A stretch of 41,420 nucleotides of DNA, from contig JALGUG010000026.1 of NCBI GenBank assembly GCA_029820995.1, forward strand, positions 1 to 41,420, read 5' to 3'. The notes beneath the pieces are model-generated. The model did not search any database. It was not told the origin of the DNA and worked only from the letters and a program-made list of their open reading frames with translations. Position 1 is the stretch's first letter. Every line of letters starts with the position of its first letter. The position numbers were made by a program, and so were the translations under genes. This DNA comes from Candidatus Zipacnadia bacterium (lineage in GTDB: Bacteria; Armatimonadota; Zipacnadia; JALGUG01). This document shows, piece by piece, positions 1 to 7,499 of this stretch.

Positions 1-99
1 CGTCATCGCCGACACCAGCGTCGTCTTGCCGTGATCCACATGGCCGATCGTTCCCACATTAATGTGCGGCTTCGTCCGCTCAAACTTCGCTCTCGCCAT
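1..99 (-). CDS. tuf: Elongation factor Tu, N-terminal fragment (runs off the window)
   Basis: The minus strand from 99 encodes 33 residues starting [20 protein letters not shown] and continuing with the P-loop VDHGKTT, which is the invariant N-terminus of bacterial EF-Tu, the GTPase that delivers aminoacyl-tRNA to the ribosome. The ATG at 97-99 is preceded by an AGGTGA-like ribosome binding site. The gene is cut by the window edge, not broken. It is the last visible gene of a sigma factor-tRNA-tuf run, a common arrangement in which tRNA-Thr and tRNA-Tyr genes precede tuf. Confidence 0.97.
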   Translation of the reverse strand, partial: MARAKFERTKPHINVGTIGHVDHGKTTLVSAMT

Positions 100-186
100 C
101 GGTCGTCACCTATCTGCACGGGAAATGACCAGGCTCCGCCGAGCAGCGCAACGCAAGCGCTCGCGCCTCGGCCCAACAAGCACTGG

Positions 187-262
187 TGGAGCCCACGACC
201 GGGATTGAACCGGTGACCTTATCCTTACCAAGGATACGCTCTACCGACTGAGCTACGTGGGC
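187..262 (-). tRNA. tRNA-Thr (anticodon GGT)
   Basis: The minus strand folds into a full cloverleaf: acceptor stem GCCCACG pairing with CGTGGGC, D-arm TAGCTCAGTCGGTAGAGC, anticodon stem-loop TATCC-TTGGTAA-GGATA giving anticodon GGT, and a T-arm with GGTTCAATCC. CCA is encoded at the 3' end (187-189). It lies 87 nt upstream of tuf and is probably cotranscribed with it. Confidence 0.97.
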
Positions 263-391
263 CCGCCGGTGTTCCTGAGCCCCTGTCTACGCAAGCTCGC
301 GCCTCACCTTCACTCAGGCACACCGTCCGCCACCGACTGACTGCCCCACCACTCCCGTCCCCCTCAGAGCGGCCCTACCCTCATCTTGTCC

Positions 392-476
392 TGGTGCAGG
401 GGGGAGGATTCGAACCTCCGTAGGCTGCGCCGCCAGATTTACAGTCTGGTCCCATTAACCACTCGGGCACCCCTGC
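392..476 (-). tRNA. tRNA-Tyr (anticodon GTA)
   Basis: This is an 85-nt class II tRNA on the minus strand. The acceptor stem GCAGGGG pairs with CCCCTGC, the anticodon stem-loop CCAGA-CTGTAAA-TCTGG gives anticodon GTA, a long variable arm follows, and the T-arm carries GGTTCGAATCC. The 3' CCA is encoded. It sits between two tRNA-Thr genes, as in many sigma/tRNA/tuf clusters. Confidence 0.97.
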
Positions 477-497
477 CTGCCGCACGGACCACAAAAA

Positions 498-536
498 CCA
501 TGCCCTCCACGCCAAATCGCTCGCTTTAGGGCATGG
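498..536 (-). terminator. Hairpin with T-run between tRNA-Thr(TGT) and tRNA-Tyr
   Basis: On the minus strand a 9-bp perfect stem CCATGCCCT/AGGGCATGG closes a 21-nt loop and is followed directly by TTTTTG. This resembles an intrinsic terminator, but it lies inside what looks like a single tRNA-tuf transcription unit, so it could instead be a partial attenuator or a processing hairpin. The loop is long for a strong terminator. Confidence 0.45.
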
Positions 537-600
537 ACCATCAGCACTGACTAGTATCCGTGAACCGCACTGGACGAACCTGGCCCCACATCAGCCGCTC

Positions 601-675
601 TGGAGCCGACGGCCCGATTCGAACGGGCGACCGGCTGATTACAAATCAGCTGCTCTACCCCTGAGCTACGTCGGC
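601..675 (-). tRNA. tRNA-Thr (anticodon TGT)
   Basis: The minus strand folds as a cloverleaf with acceptor GCCGACG/CGTCGGC, anticodon stem-loop GCTGA-TTTGTAA-TCAGC giving anticodon TGT, and T-arm CGTTCGAATCG. CCA is encoded (601-603). It begins 19 nt after the sigma factor stop codon, which suggests that mRNA and tRNAs are made from one transcript and then processed. Confidence 0.97.
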
Positions 676-693
676 CCGGTCGCTCCGCCAGGT

Positions 694-1341
694 CTAGGCC
701 AACGACGCCGCTTGAAGAGTCCGCCCAATCTTCTTCTTAGCTCGCTGCAGCGCGTTATCAATCTGCTTGACGCCCTTGCGGAGGTCTGCAGCGATCTCGT
801 GGTAAGACTTACCTTCAATATACCTCAGTAATGCGCTGGCTTCAAGGTCCGAGAGCTGGTCGCGAATCCGCCAGTTCACCTCGTCGCGTAGCTGGCGCCC
901 CAGAACCACCCGTTCCGGCTCCGTCGGCCGCCGGCTGCACAGCACGTCCTGCAGCGGCCGTTCCCCCCCGTCGTCCTCCACAGGCGCATCAATCGAGACG
1001 CAACTGTTCAGCAGCCAATGCTTCTGCCGCGTCGCCGTCTTTACCGCCGTAATAATCTGTCGAGTGACACACAACTCGGCAAAAGTCCGGAAAGCTGACA
1101 GACGACCACGATGAGAGAAGTCACGAATCGCCTTGTACAGACCGATCATGCCCTCTTGGAGGACATCGTCGCGATCAGCGCCCATCAAGAAGTACGCCTG
1201 GGCTTTTCCTTCGACGAGGTGGCGGTACTTCCGCAGGAGATGCTCTGCTGCTTCCCGGCTGCCCTTCTTGGCCAGTGCGACGACGCTCTCGTCCACCATG
1301 TGGTGGAAAGCGGCAGCACTCGCCCCGCCACGATCCGCCAT
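694..1341 (-). CDS. RNA polymerase sigma factor, SigH-like (sigma-70 family)
   Basis: The product is about 215 residues with a region 2 helix (ADRDDVLQEGMIGLYKAIRD, residues about 55-75, including the core-binding DVLQEG motif), a region 2.4-like segment (FAELCVTRQIITAVKTA) and a C-terminal region 4 helix-turn-helix (EGKSYHEIAADL followed by KQIDNALQRAKKK). This layout matches the SigH/sporulation-type branch of RpoD-related factors. I chose the ATG at 1341 over that at 1347 because GGAGG lies 8 nt upstream of it and only 2 nt from the other. It would direct RNA polymerase to a specific promoter set. In Firmicutes sigH is also near translation genes, so the position may be ancestral and need not imply sporulation. 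Confidence 0.88.
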   Translation of the reverse strand: MADRGGASAAAFHHMVDESVVALAKKGSREAAEHLLRKYRHLVEGKAQAYFLMGADRDDVLQEGMIGLYKAIRDFSHRGRLSAFRTFAELCVTRQIITAVKTATRQKHWLLNSCVSIDAPVEDDGGERPLQDVLCSRRPTEPERVVLGRQLRDEVNWRIRDQLSDLEASALLRYIEGKSYHEIAADLRKGVKQIDNALQRAKKKIGRTLQAASLA

Positions 1342-1559
1342 GGTCATTGCCTCCGGTCTGAGGTCTAACAGCCAGCACGGACTGCCGACAAGTACCGGAC
1401 GGACCGGACAGCCCGAGCAACCCTCCCCGAAGACAAGGCACTCGATCCCTGCTTGCCGCTTATCTCATGCGCCAGCTCGTCGGAGCTGCGCTTCGTAGCT
1501 TTGCCAAGTTGCAAGGATACTAACCACAATCTGCCGCTGTCCCCAAGCAGCGACATAGA

Positions 1560-1588
1560 ACTATAGCGGAAACCCGCTCCCAAGTCAA
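1560..1588 (-). promoter_or_regulatory. Sigma70-type promoter for the sigma factor-tRNA-tuf unit
   Basis: The minus strand shows TTGACT (1588-1583), a 17-nt spacer, then TATAGT (1565-1560). Both hexamers match the consensus at five of six positions with ideal spacing. It lies about 220 nt upstream of the sigma factor start, and a start of transcription near 1553 would leave a long untranslated leader. A 14-bp direct repeat flanks it (see findings). Confidence 0.7.
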
Positions 1589-1609
1589 GCCACGCCGCTC
1601 TCCAAGCGA

Positions 1610-2470
1610 CTACTGCCGCTGTCCCCGCCTATTCGCCAGCCATGCCTCGAAGGTGTACTGCGGTTCGAAGCCCAGAACCCGCCTCGCCTTCTCAATGCTG
1701 TAGTAGTGCGTGATCGGCGGCAGCTTCAGTCCCTGGGCTGCAATCAGCTCACCCGCTTCCGGGTAATACTTCCTGACCACCGACACGGGGTCGTCCCGGA
1801 GCGCCGCGGCATCCGCCGTCGTAAACGGCGTCGGTGCAGCCACGATGAACACCTCGAACCCCGGCAGCTCGCTTTCCACCGCCAACACGTGCGCCTGCAC
1901 GAGATCCTCCACCTCCATGTGGCACCACAGCAACCTGAGGGCGTGTAGCAGCTCTCCCTCTGACCCGGGCACGAAGTGCGGCGGCCGCAGAACGGTGATG
2001 TCCATCCCGTGCCGGTGCACGAACAGCCGCCCGAACTGCTCTCCGACGTGCTTGGTCACACCGTACAGGTTTTCCACGGGCCGGCAGACCTTGTTCTCCT
2101 CGGTCATTGGCAGATTGTCCAGCCCGTCCGGCTCATACCCCATCGCCGCTATGCTGCTGGTATACACGACGCGCCGAATCCCGCTCGCCGCCGCCGCGCT
2201 GAACACGTTCCACGTCCCCCTGATGTTGCAGTCCAGGTACTCATCATCCGTGTATTGCTTCCAGGGATGAATCGCCGCGCAGTGTACTACCAGATCGTGG
2301 CCTTGCACCACCTCACACGTCGCCGAGGCGTCTCGCAGGTCCGCCGGCACAAACGGCAAGGTCGAGCTGCCCTCAACCATGTCCGTCAAGGTCACCTCGT
2401 GTCGCCGGGCCAGCGCCTCTCCCACCGGCCGGCCCAGCGTCCCCGCTCCGCCCGTCACCAGGATCTTCAC
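1610..2470 (-). CDS. NAD(P)-dependent epimerase/dehydratase, extended SDR family
   Basis: The 286-residue product begins MKILVTGGAGTLGRPV, the Rossmann TGxxGxxG dinucleotide site of extended short-chain dehydrogenases. The catalytic set is visible as YTSSIAAMG (Ser/Thr) and YGVTKHVGEQ (YxxxK). Such enzymes epimerise or oxidise nucleotide sugars or free sugar acids; the substrate cannot be read from sequence. The start is GTG at 2470, preceded by AGAGGTGAAGG. It is the last gene of a sugar/membrane run (GHMP kinase, DUF6785 protein, SDR), with 42 nt to the upstream gene, so a role in handling an imported or modified sugar is a fair inference. Confidence 0.9.
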   Translation of the reverse strand: MKILVTGGAGTLGRPVGEALARRHEVTLTDMVEGSSTLPFVPADLRDASATCEVVQGHDLVVHCAAIHPWKQYTDDEYLDCNIRGTWNVFSAAAASGIRRVVYTSSIAAMGYEPDGLDNLPMTEENKVCRPVENLYGVTKHVGEQFGRLFVHRHGMDITVLRPPHFVPGSEGELLHALRLLWCHMEVEDLVQAHVLAVESELPGFEVFIVAAPTPFTTADAAALRDDPVSVVRKYYPEAGELIAAQGLKLPPITHYYSIEKARRVLGFEPQYTFEAWLANRRGQRQ

Positions 2471-2512
2471 AGCCCCTTCACCTCTTTCTCGCTCGCCGGC
2501 GCTTCTGCCCTC

Positions 2513-4495
2513 TCAGTGCGGGAAGAACAGGTACATCCGCTTGGACACGATGGTCCCATACAGCCCCCACAATGCCGGCACGCTGAGGTCGCCCAGGATC
2601 AGCCCCAGCGATACCGGCACCAGCCGGCGATAGGTCTTCAGGCCCGCATATCTGAGCACGAGCAGCTTGACCAGCCAGGCGACTAGAAAGGGCATCCACA
2701 GGTAGTCCATGGAGGGCGTGTTGGCGATGGCGTAGCCGACCGGGTGAAAGGGCCAGGCCATGACCCTCTGCCGCGCGAAGCCGATCGCCAGCGCCGCCAG
2801 CCCCCCTAGCGCCGACCCACCCAGGCTGACCCAGTCCGTCGGCAGGGGGTAGCTGGTCCAACTCGCGAGCTGCCGGTAGCCCTGCTGGCCCACCGAGGTG
2901 TACCATCCGCGCACCTTGGCGGTTGCCGCCCCATAAGTGTAATCAATGTGCAGGTGCGCCCAGTATGCCGACACAAGCGCCAGGACCGACGCCACGCCAA
3001 TGGCCCAGCCCAGTTGCGCCTTGGCGATGCCAGCCTCCCGCCGCATCTTGAGCGCCGCCAGGAGGTGCACAATCGGCGCATCCCGATAGTCGGCATCCAG
3101 CCAGTTCAAGAAAGCAAATGAGGCCAGCGAGCGCCGTGAGAACCGGGGCACTCCCAGCGCGTGCAGCAGCAGCCCATGCGGGTTGTTCGCCCGAATCATG
3201 GTCCACCCGGCGCCGGTCTCCGCTACGATCCGGGCAACCGCCAGCACGAACAGCATGTACAGGACGAAGAATGCCGCCGCGATCGGCGGAGCCAGACCGC
3301 CAACGGCCAGCAGCACCGTCAGCAGAGCCAGGCTCAGGAGCAGACCCGCCATCGCCGCTCGGGGCGACACGATTGCCGTCTCGTCTTCCCCGCCCCGACC
3401 GTGTAAAGCCTCCCAGATCGGCCGCCGCGCGATCCACAGTGCGGCGACCATCAGAGCCAGCATCGCCCCGGAGCCCTGTTCGTGCAGCAGCGGCAGCCGC
3501 GACAGCGCCGATCCCCGACCCGCGCCGCGGAACCCCAGCGCAATGCACACCACATTCTCCAGCTTCCCCAACAGATAGAAAAACCAGCAGCTCAGTGAGG
3601 TCTCCAGCGTCAGCAAGAACCCAATGCCGATCATGAACGGGAAAAAGGCCACCGAGAAGGGCCGCAGCCCATTCCACGGCGGCTCCGTGAGCAGCGCATT
3701 CAGCGACCGCGCCTTCAGCCACACCGTGGGGACCGCGGGACACAGGTAGTTGACGAAGTCCACCGACTCCAGCAGCCCGGCTGCCGCAAACCCCAGCCAC
3801 ATGCCCCGGCTCCGCCAGAACCACGCACCGGGCTTCGTGTCCGCCATCTCCAGCGGCAATTGCACCAGCGGAAAGGTCAGCCGCTCCCGCTCCACCCACT
3901 GCTTCCCCAGCAGACTGGTCAGGCACACACTGGCCCCGACCACCAGCAGGATCACCGCGCCCCAATACGTCAGAGGCAGTGCCCATTCCCGCACGGTATC
4001 CCAGCGGTACAGGGACCCCGTGGCCTCGTAGAAATCCTTGACGATCCGCTCATTCTGCGGTCCGAACCAGGCCGGCAAGTCGCCCAGCAGCTCCCGCCAC
4101 CCATTCTCCGGGGTCGCGAAATAGTGCCCTGCGGCCATCGTGTGCACCAGGAACGCCACGAACCCCACGCCGCTCAGGCAGACCGCCAAATTGCTCATGA
4201 CGTACACGACCAGCAGCTCGTGCTGCTGCAGCCTGAGCCTTCGCCAAACACGCCCCAACAGCGCACTGGCCCCGGTCAGCAGCAGCAAAGTGAATACTGA
4301 GCCCTGCTCGATGGAGGTCTGCCCCCACAGGAGAGCCTGCACGATGAGGTACGCGTACGCCCCAAAGAATACGCCCGCCGGCACGAGCACCGCGCCGATG
4401 ACGATCGCCCGCCACGCCGGCGGGCGCAGCTCGTCGTGTGTCTCTGCGCTTGCCCTGCGCTCCTGTGTCAAAAGACGTTCCGCAACTCCCTGCAC
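2513..4495 (-). CDS. Polytopic membrane protein, DUF6785/DUF6784-like
   Basis: The product has 660 residues with roughly a dozen hydrophobic segments, for example around residues 29-55, 65-85, 94-122 and 175-200, and no signal peptide. It resembles the large DUF6785-type integral membrane family seen in Armatimonadota, Planctomycetota and relatives, whose function is not established; the architecture suggests a transporter. The start at 4495 is GTG without a strong ribosome binding site, so the N-terminus is uncertain. It begins 20 nt after the sugar kinase stop and precedes the SDR gene by 42 nt. Family assignment rests on recognition of overall pattern, not a search. Confidence 0.7.
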   Translation of the reverse strand: MQGVAERLLTQERRASAETHDELRPPAWRAIVIGAVLVPAGVFFGAYAYLIVQALLWGQTSIEQGSVFTLLLLTGASALLGRVWRRLRLQQHELLVVYVMSNLAVCLSGVGFVAFLVHTMAAGHYFATPENGWRELLGDLPAWFGPQNERIVKDFYEATGSLYRWDTVREWALPLTYWGAVILLVVGASVCLTSLLGKQWVERERLTFPLVQLPLEMADTKPGAWFWRSRGMWLGFAAAGLLESVDFVNYLCPAVPTVWLKARSLNALLTEPPWNGLRPFSVAFFPFMIGIGFLLTLETSLSCWFFYLLGKLENVVCIALGFRGAGRGSALSRLPLLHEQGSGAMLALMVAALWIARRPIWEALHGRGGEDETAIVSPRAAMAGLLLSLALLTVLLAVGGLAPPIAAAFFVLYMLFVLAVARIVAETGAGWTMIRANNPHGLLLHALGVPRFSRRSLASFAFLNWLDADYRDAPIVHLLAALKMRREAGIAKAQLGWAIGVASVLALVSAYWAHLHIDYTYGAATAKVRGWYTSVGQQGYRQLASWTSYPLPTDWVSLGGSALGGLAALAIGFARQRVMAWPFHPVGYAIANTPSMDYLWMPFLVAWLVKLLVLRYAGLKTYRRLVPVSLGLILGDLSVPALWGLYGTIVSKRMYLFFPH

Positions 4496-4515
4496 AGTGG
4501 CGCCCGGCCGGCTGC

Positions 4516-5898
4516 TTAGACAGCCACTGTCTCATGCCCCCAGGCGTACGCCCCCGGCGACGTCCCCGCAAAGATCTCGGGTCGGTTCCCGGTCAGCCTC
4601 CCATACTCCTTGGCGATCTCGCGCACCAGCGGCAAAGCTTCATCCCGACACAGAATCGCCACCGTCCCGCCGCAGCCGCCTCCGGTGATCTTGGCGCCGT
4701 ACAGCCCGCACTTGGGCCCGCGGTCCTTCACCAGTCGCACCAGCAGATCCGTCTCCGCCGAGCCCAGCGCGCATCGCTTCCCGTAGCTCCAGTGCGACGC
4801 GTACATCAGCCGCCCTGCTTTCACCAGTGCGCCCTCGGCGCCTTCTGACGCCTGTCGCAGGAGCCGGATGAACTCCAGCACCCGCGCGTTCTCGTAGATC
4901 GGATGCTCCGTGCACGCGCGCACCGAGTACGTCTCCGCCGAATCCACTGTCGTTGCAGGATCTTCGGTCCGGCCGTACCGCGCCAAGAACTGCCCACCAG
5001 CCATCTTGCCGGGCAGCAGGCCTTGCAACTCCGCTCGATACTGCGCCGGCGTAAGGTTGCACAGGTGCCCACGCGCGTATTCGGGCCCCCGAGCCTCGCT
5101 GATGATCTTCAGCCCCATGAACGCCGCCGTGCGCGCCCGCGTGTATCTCTTCCCGCCCACCGAGTGCTTCACCGCCGAGTTGATCCCCACCACGCGGCAC
5201 CCTGTCGGGAGCTCGTGCAGTCCCAGCACATCATGCGGCTGGCACTTCAGGGCAATCAGCTTGCCGGGCTCCCCCAGCGCACAGGTCACCTGATCCATGA
5301 TTCCGCAGGGCGCGCCCACAACCCGATTCTCCACAATCTGACACAGCCGCGCCAACTCAAGCCCGTCCAGGCCTAGCTGATAGGCCACGTTCACGGCATA
5401 CATCACGGCGACCTCGAGCGCCGCGGAGGAGGCCACTCCCGCTCCCATCGGGACAGTGCTCGAGATCAGGATGTTGGCGCCCCGCCTGAAGCGCCCGGCC
5501 GCTCCCTCTGCCTCCAGTACACTGAAGACCCCGGCAACGTATCCGATCCAGCGGGCCCCGGCCTCAGCGCCGAGCACCTCTCTGAGGCGTTGATAGCCCT
5601 CGCGACCGCTGAGCCGCAGCGCCCCCAATGGCACCTCGTGGCGCGGTTCGTGGCCTTCCTTCTCCAGCCCCACGCTCCACATCCGCAGCCGCTCGTCACG
5701 TCGCGGCTGCAGCCCCACCAACACCGCCTCGCCAATCGTGCCCTCCAGCACAACCGAGCCCGAGTAGTCCGCGATGCCGCCCATCACATCGAGCCGGCCC
5801 GGCGCCCGGGTCACCGTAATCGGCGCAGACCGGCCGAAGAAGCCCGGCGTCTGCGCTTGACACAACTCGATGAATCCTGCCTCCGGTCCCCGAGCCAT
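4516..5898 (-). CDS. GHMP-family sugar kinase, galactokinase/L-arabinokinase-like
   Basis: The 460-residue product has the GHMP sugar signature APGRLDVMGGIADYSGS (residues 32-48). This is much closer to the kinase domain of plant L-arabinokinase (MGGIADYSGS) than to ordinary GalK (GEHTDY). The ATP-binding glycine-rich segment STVPMGAGVASSAALE and a C-terminal KITGGGCGGTV motif 3 are intact. It should phosphorylate C1 of an aldose, probably galactose or arabinose. The reading frame is open upstream to 6402, but that stretch overlaps the CcsA gene antiparallel-frame region and shows no domain; the ATG at 5898 gives the normal family length. Confidence 0.85.
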   Translation of the reverse strand: MARGPEAGFIELCQAQTPGFFGRSAPITVTRAPGRLDVMGGIADYSGSVVLEGTIGEAVLVGLQPRRDERLRMWSVGLEKEGHEPRHEVPLGALRLSGREGYQRLREVLGAEAGARWIGYVAGVFSVLEAEGAAGRFRRGANILISSTVPMGAGVASSAALEVAVMYAVNVAYQLGLDGLELARLCQIVENRVVGAPCGIMDQVTCALGEPGKLIALKCQPHDVLGLHELPTGCRVVGINSAVKHSVGGKRYTRARTAAFMGLKIISEARGPEYARGHLCNLTPAQYRAELQGLLPGKMAGGQFLARYGRTEDPATTVDSAETYSVRACTEHPIYENARVLEFIRLLRQASEGAEGALVKAGRLMYASHWSYGKRCALGSAETDLLVRLVKDRGPKCGLYGAKITGGGCGGTVAILCRDEALPLVREIAKEYGRLTGNRPEIFAGTSPGAYAWGHETVAV

Positions 5899-5996
5899 TA
5901 CTGCCCCTCGTACTCCTTCTCCCGACAGGCCCGACAGGGGTGAGACAACCCTTGGCACCGGCGGGACCAGCCGGCCCGCCGAGGCCGCTAATGGCC

Positions 5997-7373
5997 CTAT
6001 CCCGGCGCGCCGTATGAATGCAGTCCCGGCAGATAGTTCACGCCCACATAGCAAATGATGATCGCCACAAATCCCAAGAGCGCAATCCAGCTCGCCCGGG
6101 CGCCCTTCCAGTTCGCCAGCAGGCGCGCATGCAGATACGCTGCGTAGATCAGCCAGGCCACGAGGGACGAAGTCTCCTTTGGGTCCCAGCCCCACCATCG
6201 GCCCCACGCTGTCTGGGCCCACACCGCTCCCGTAATGATCAACAGCGTCAGGAACGGGAAGCTGAAGCCGATGATCTTGTAGTTGGCCTGGTCCAGGAAT
6301 TCCGCACTGGGCAACTGCCGCTTCAGCAGGCCGGGCAGGCCGCCGTCGGTCGCCCGGGCATCTCCCCACAGCCTCAGCAGGTGCACCCCCGACACACCAC
6401 ACGACACCGCCAGCCCCCCATATGCCACGATCGCCATCAACACGTGGGCGGTCAGCCAGAAGGGGTTCCGCAGCGCCGGCATCAGCCCGTGGACGCCCTT
6501 ATCCTCAAAGACGGTGTACCCGTACAGCGCCAGACCGCAGATGATCGGAGCGGCCGCCGCCCCCAGCAGCTTCGATTTCTGCACGCGCTCCACAATCAGG
6601 TAAGCCGCCGCGGCGCCCGCCGTGAAGCACAGGGCGAAGTCCCAGCCGCTGGACAGGGGCAGTCGCCCGCCTCGCCAGGTGCGAACGGCGATGGCGCCCA
6701 CGTTGCCCGCCAGCGCGATCACCAGCAGCCCCGTTGCCAGAGCGCCCACTGAGGCCTGGCGCAAGAAGAAGAACAGCAAGTACAGCATCGCGACCGCCAC
6801 GTATCCGTACACGAACACCTGCGTGAGCGCGGTTTCCAGCCTCTCGGCCCTGCTCTCCGGCAGCAGAAAATCCTCGTGGTTCGGCTGATACGAGAGAAAG
6901 GGCGTCACCAGGCCACAGTCCAGCGCGACCGTCCCTCGCTGCTTCGTGGGTCCCACTTGCACCAGCGCGTAGCCGCGCTCCAGTCTCGACTCGAGGCTGG
7001 TCCACTGCAGCCCTCCGGGACGCGCCCGCAGCTCGCCCTGAGCCTTGATCTCTCCCTGCTGTCGCACCACGACCGGCAGCGCCGCCTCTGCACCCCGGAG
7101 CGCCTCCAGTCGCAGCCACACCTTGTGCCGTCCCGACCGCCGCAGCCACAGCGTGTACTCCGCCGGGCCGCCTGCGCCCAGGATCAGCCGCCCGCCCCCG
7201 GAGTGCCGCGCAGGCTGCGACATGTCGCCGCGTCCCTGCGATCCGTCGCCCGGCACCTCGGCGCTCTCGCCCTCGAAGAACCTGCTCTGCTGCGTCAATC
7301 CCTTCGGGAGCTCCGAACACCGCAGCCCAGCGCTCCCCCACAGGACCAACGCCGTTATTATCGCCGCTCTCAT
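5997..7373 (-). CDS. CcsA/CcmC-type cytochrome c assembly protein with N-terminal exported domain
   Basis: From ATG 7373 (GGAAAG upstream) the product is 458 residues. Residues 1-20 form a signal peptide or membrane anchor, residues about 30-160 a soluble beta-rich domain, and the rest a set of about eight membrane helices. The haem-handling tryptophan-rich WWD motif is visible as WGRWWGWDPKETSSLVAW near residue 400. CcsA proteins present haem to apocytochrome c on the outer face of the membrane, normally with a ResB/CcsB partner, which is not in the window. The N-terminal beta-sandwich-like extension is unusual. The gene lies between folD and the sugar kinase, so its link to either is unclear. 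Confidence 0.85.
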   Translation of the reverse strand: MRAAIITALVLWGSAGLRCSELPKGLTQQSRFFEGESAEVPGDGSQGRGDMSQPARHSGGGRLILGAGGPAEYTLWLRRSGRHKVWLRLEALRGAEAALPVVVRQQGEIKAQGELRARPGGLQWTSLESRLERGYALVQVGPTKQRGTVALDCGLVTPFLSYQPNHEDFLLPESRAERLETALTQVFVYGYVAVAMLYLLFFFLRQASVGALATGLLVIALAGNVGAIAVRTWRGGRLPLSSGWDFALCFTAGAAAAYLIVERVQKSKLLGAAAAPIICGLALYGYTVFEDKGVHGLMPALRNPFWLTAHVLMAIVAYGGLAVSCGVSGVHLLRLWGDARATDGGLPGLLKRQLPSAEFLDQANYKIIGFSFPFLTLLIITGAVWAQTAWGRWWGWDPKETSSLVAWLIYAAYLHARLLANWKGARASWIALLGFVAIIICYVGVNYLPGLHSYGAPG

Positions 7374-7450
7374 CGCCGTCTGTCTTTCCAGCAGTCTGCC
7401 GACACTGTACCCCGTTCGCCGGTCCCCCTGCAAGTCCCGCTGTACGCTTT

Positions 7451-7477
7451 GATGCGCCGGCACAGCGCCGGCGCATC
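7451..7477 (-). terminator. Perfect 11-bp hairpin downstream of folD
   Basis: GATGCGCCGGC and GCCGGCGCATC are separated by a 5-nt loop, 23 nt after the folD stop on the minus strand. The stem is very stable but has only a short AAAG/CTTT flank and no clear U-run, so it may be a factor-assisted terminator or a 3'-end-stabilising structure separating the acetyl-CoA block from the ccsA run. Confidence 0.5.
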
Positions 7478-7499
7478 AAGTTCCGCGCAGCCGCCACAA

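Noticed and set aside
5899..5996. GC-rich inverted repeat between ccsA and the sugar kinase (GGCGGG/CCCGCC)
   Set aside because: The stem is only 6 bp with a 9-nt loop and no T-run, within chance expectation at this base composition.
5899..6402. 168 codons open upstream of the GHMP kinase start
   Set aside because: They overlap the ccsA gene in another frame of the same strand, show no kinase similarity, and ATG 5898 gives the usual family length.
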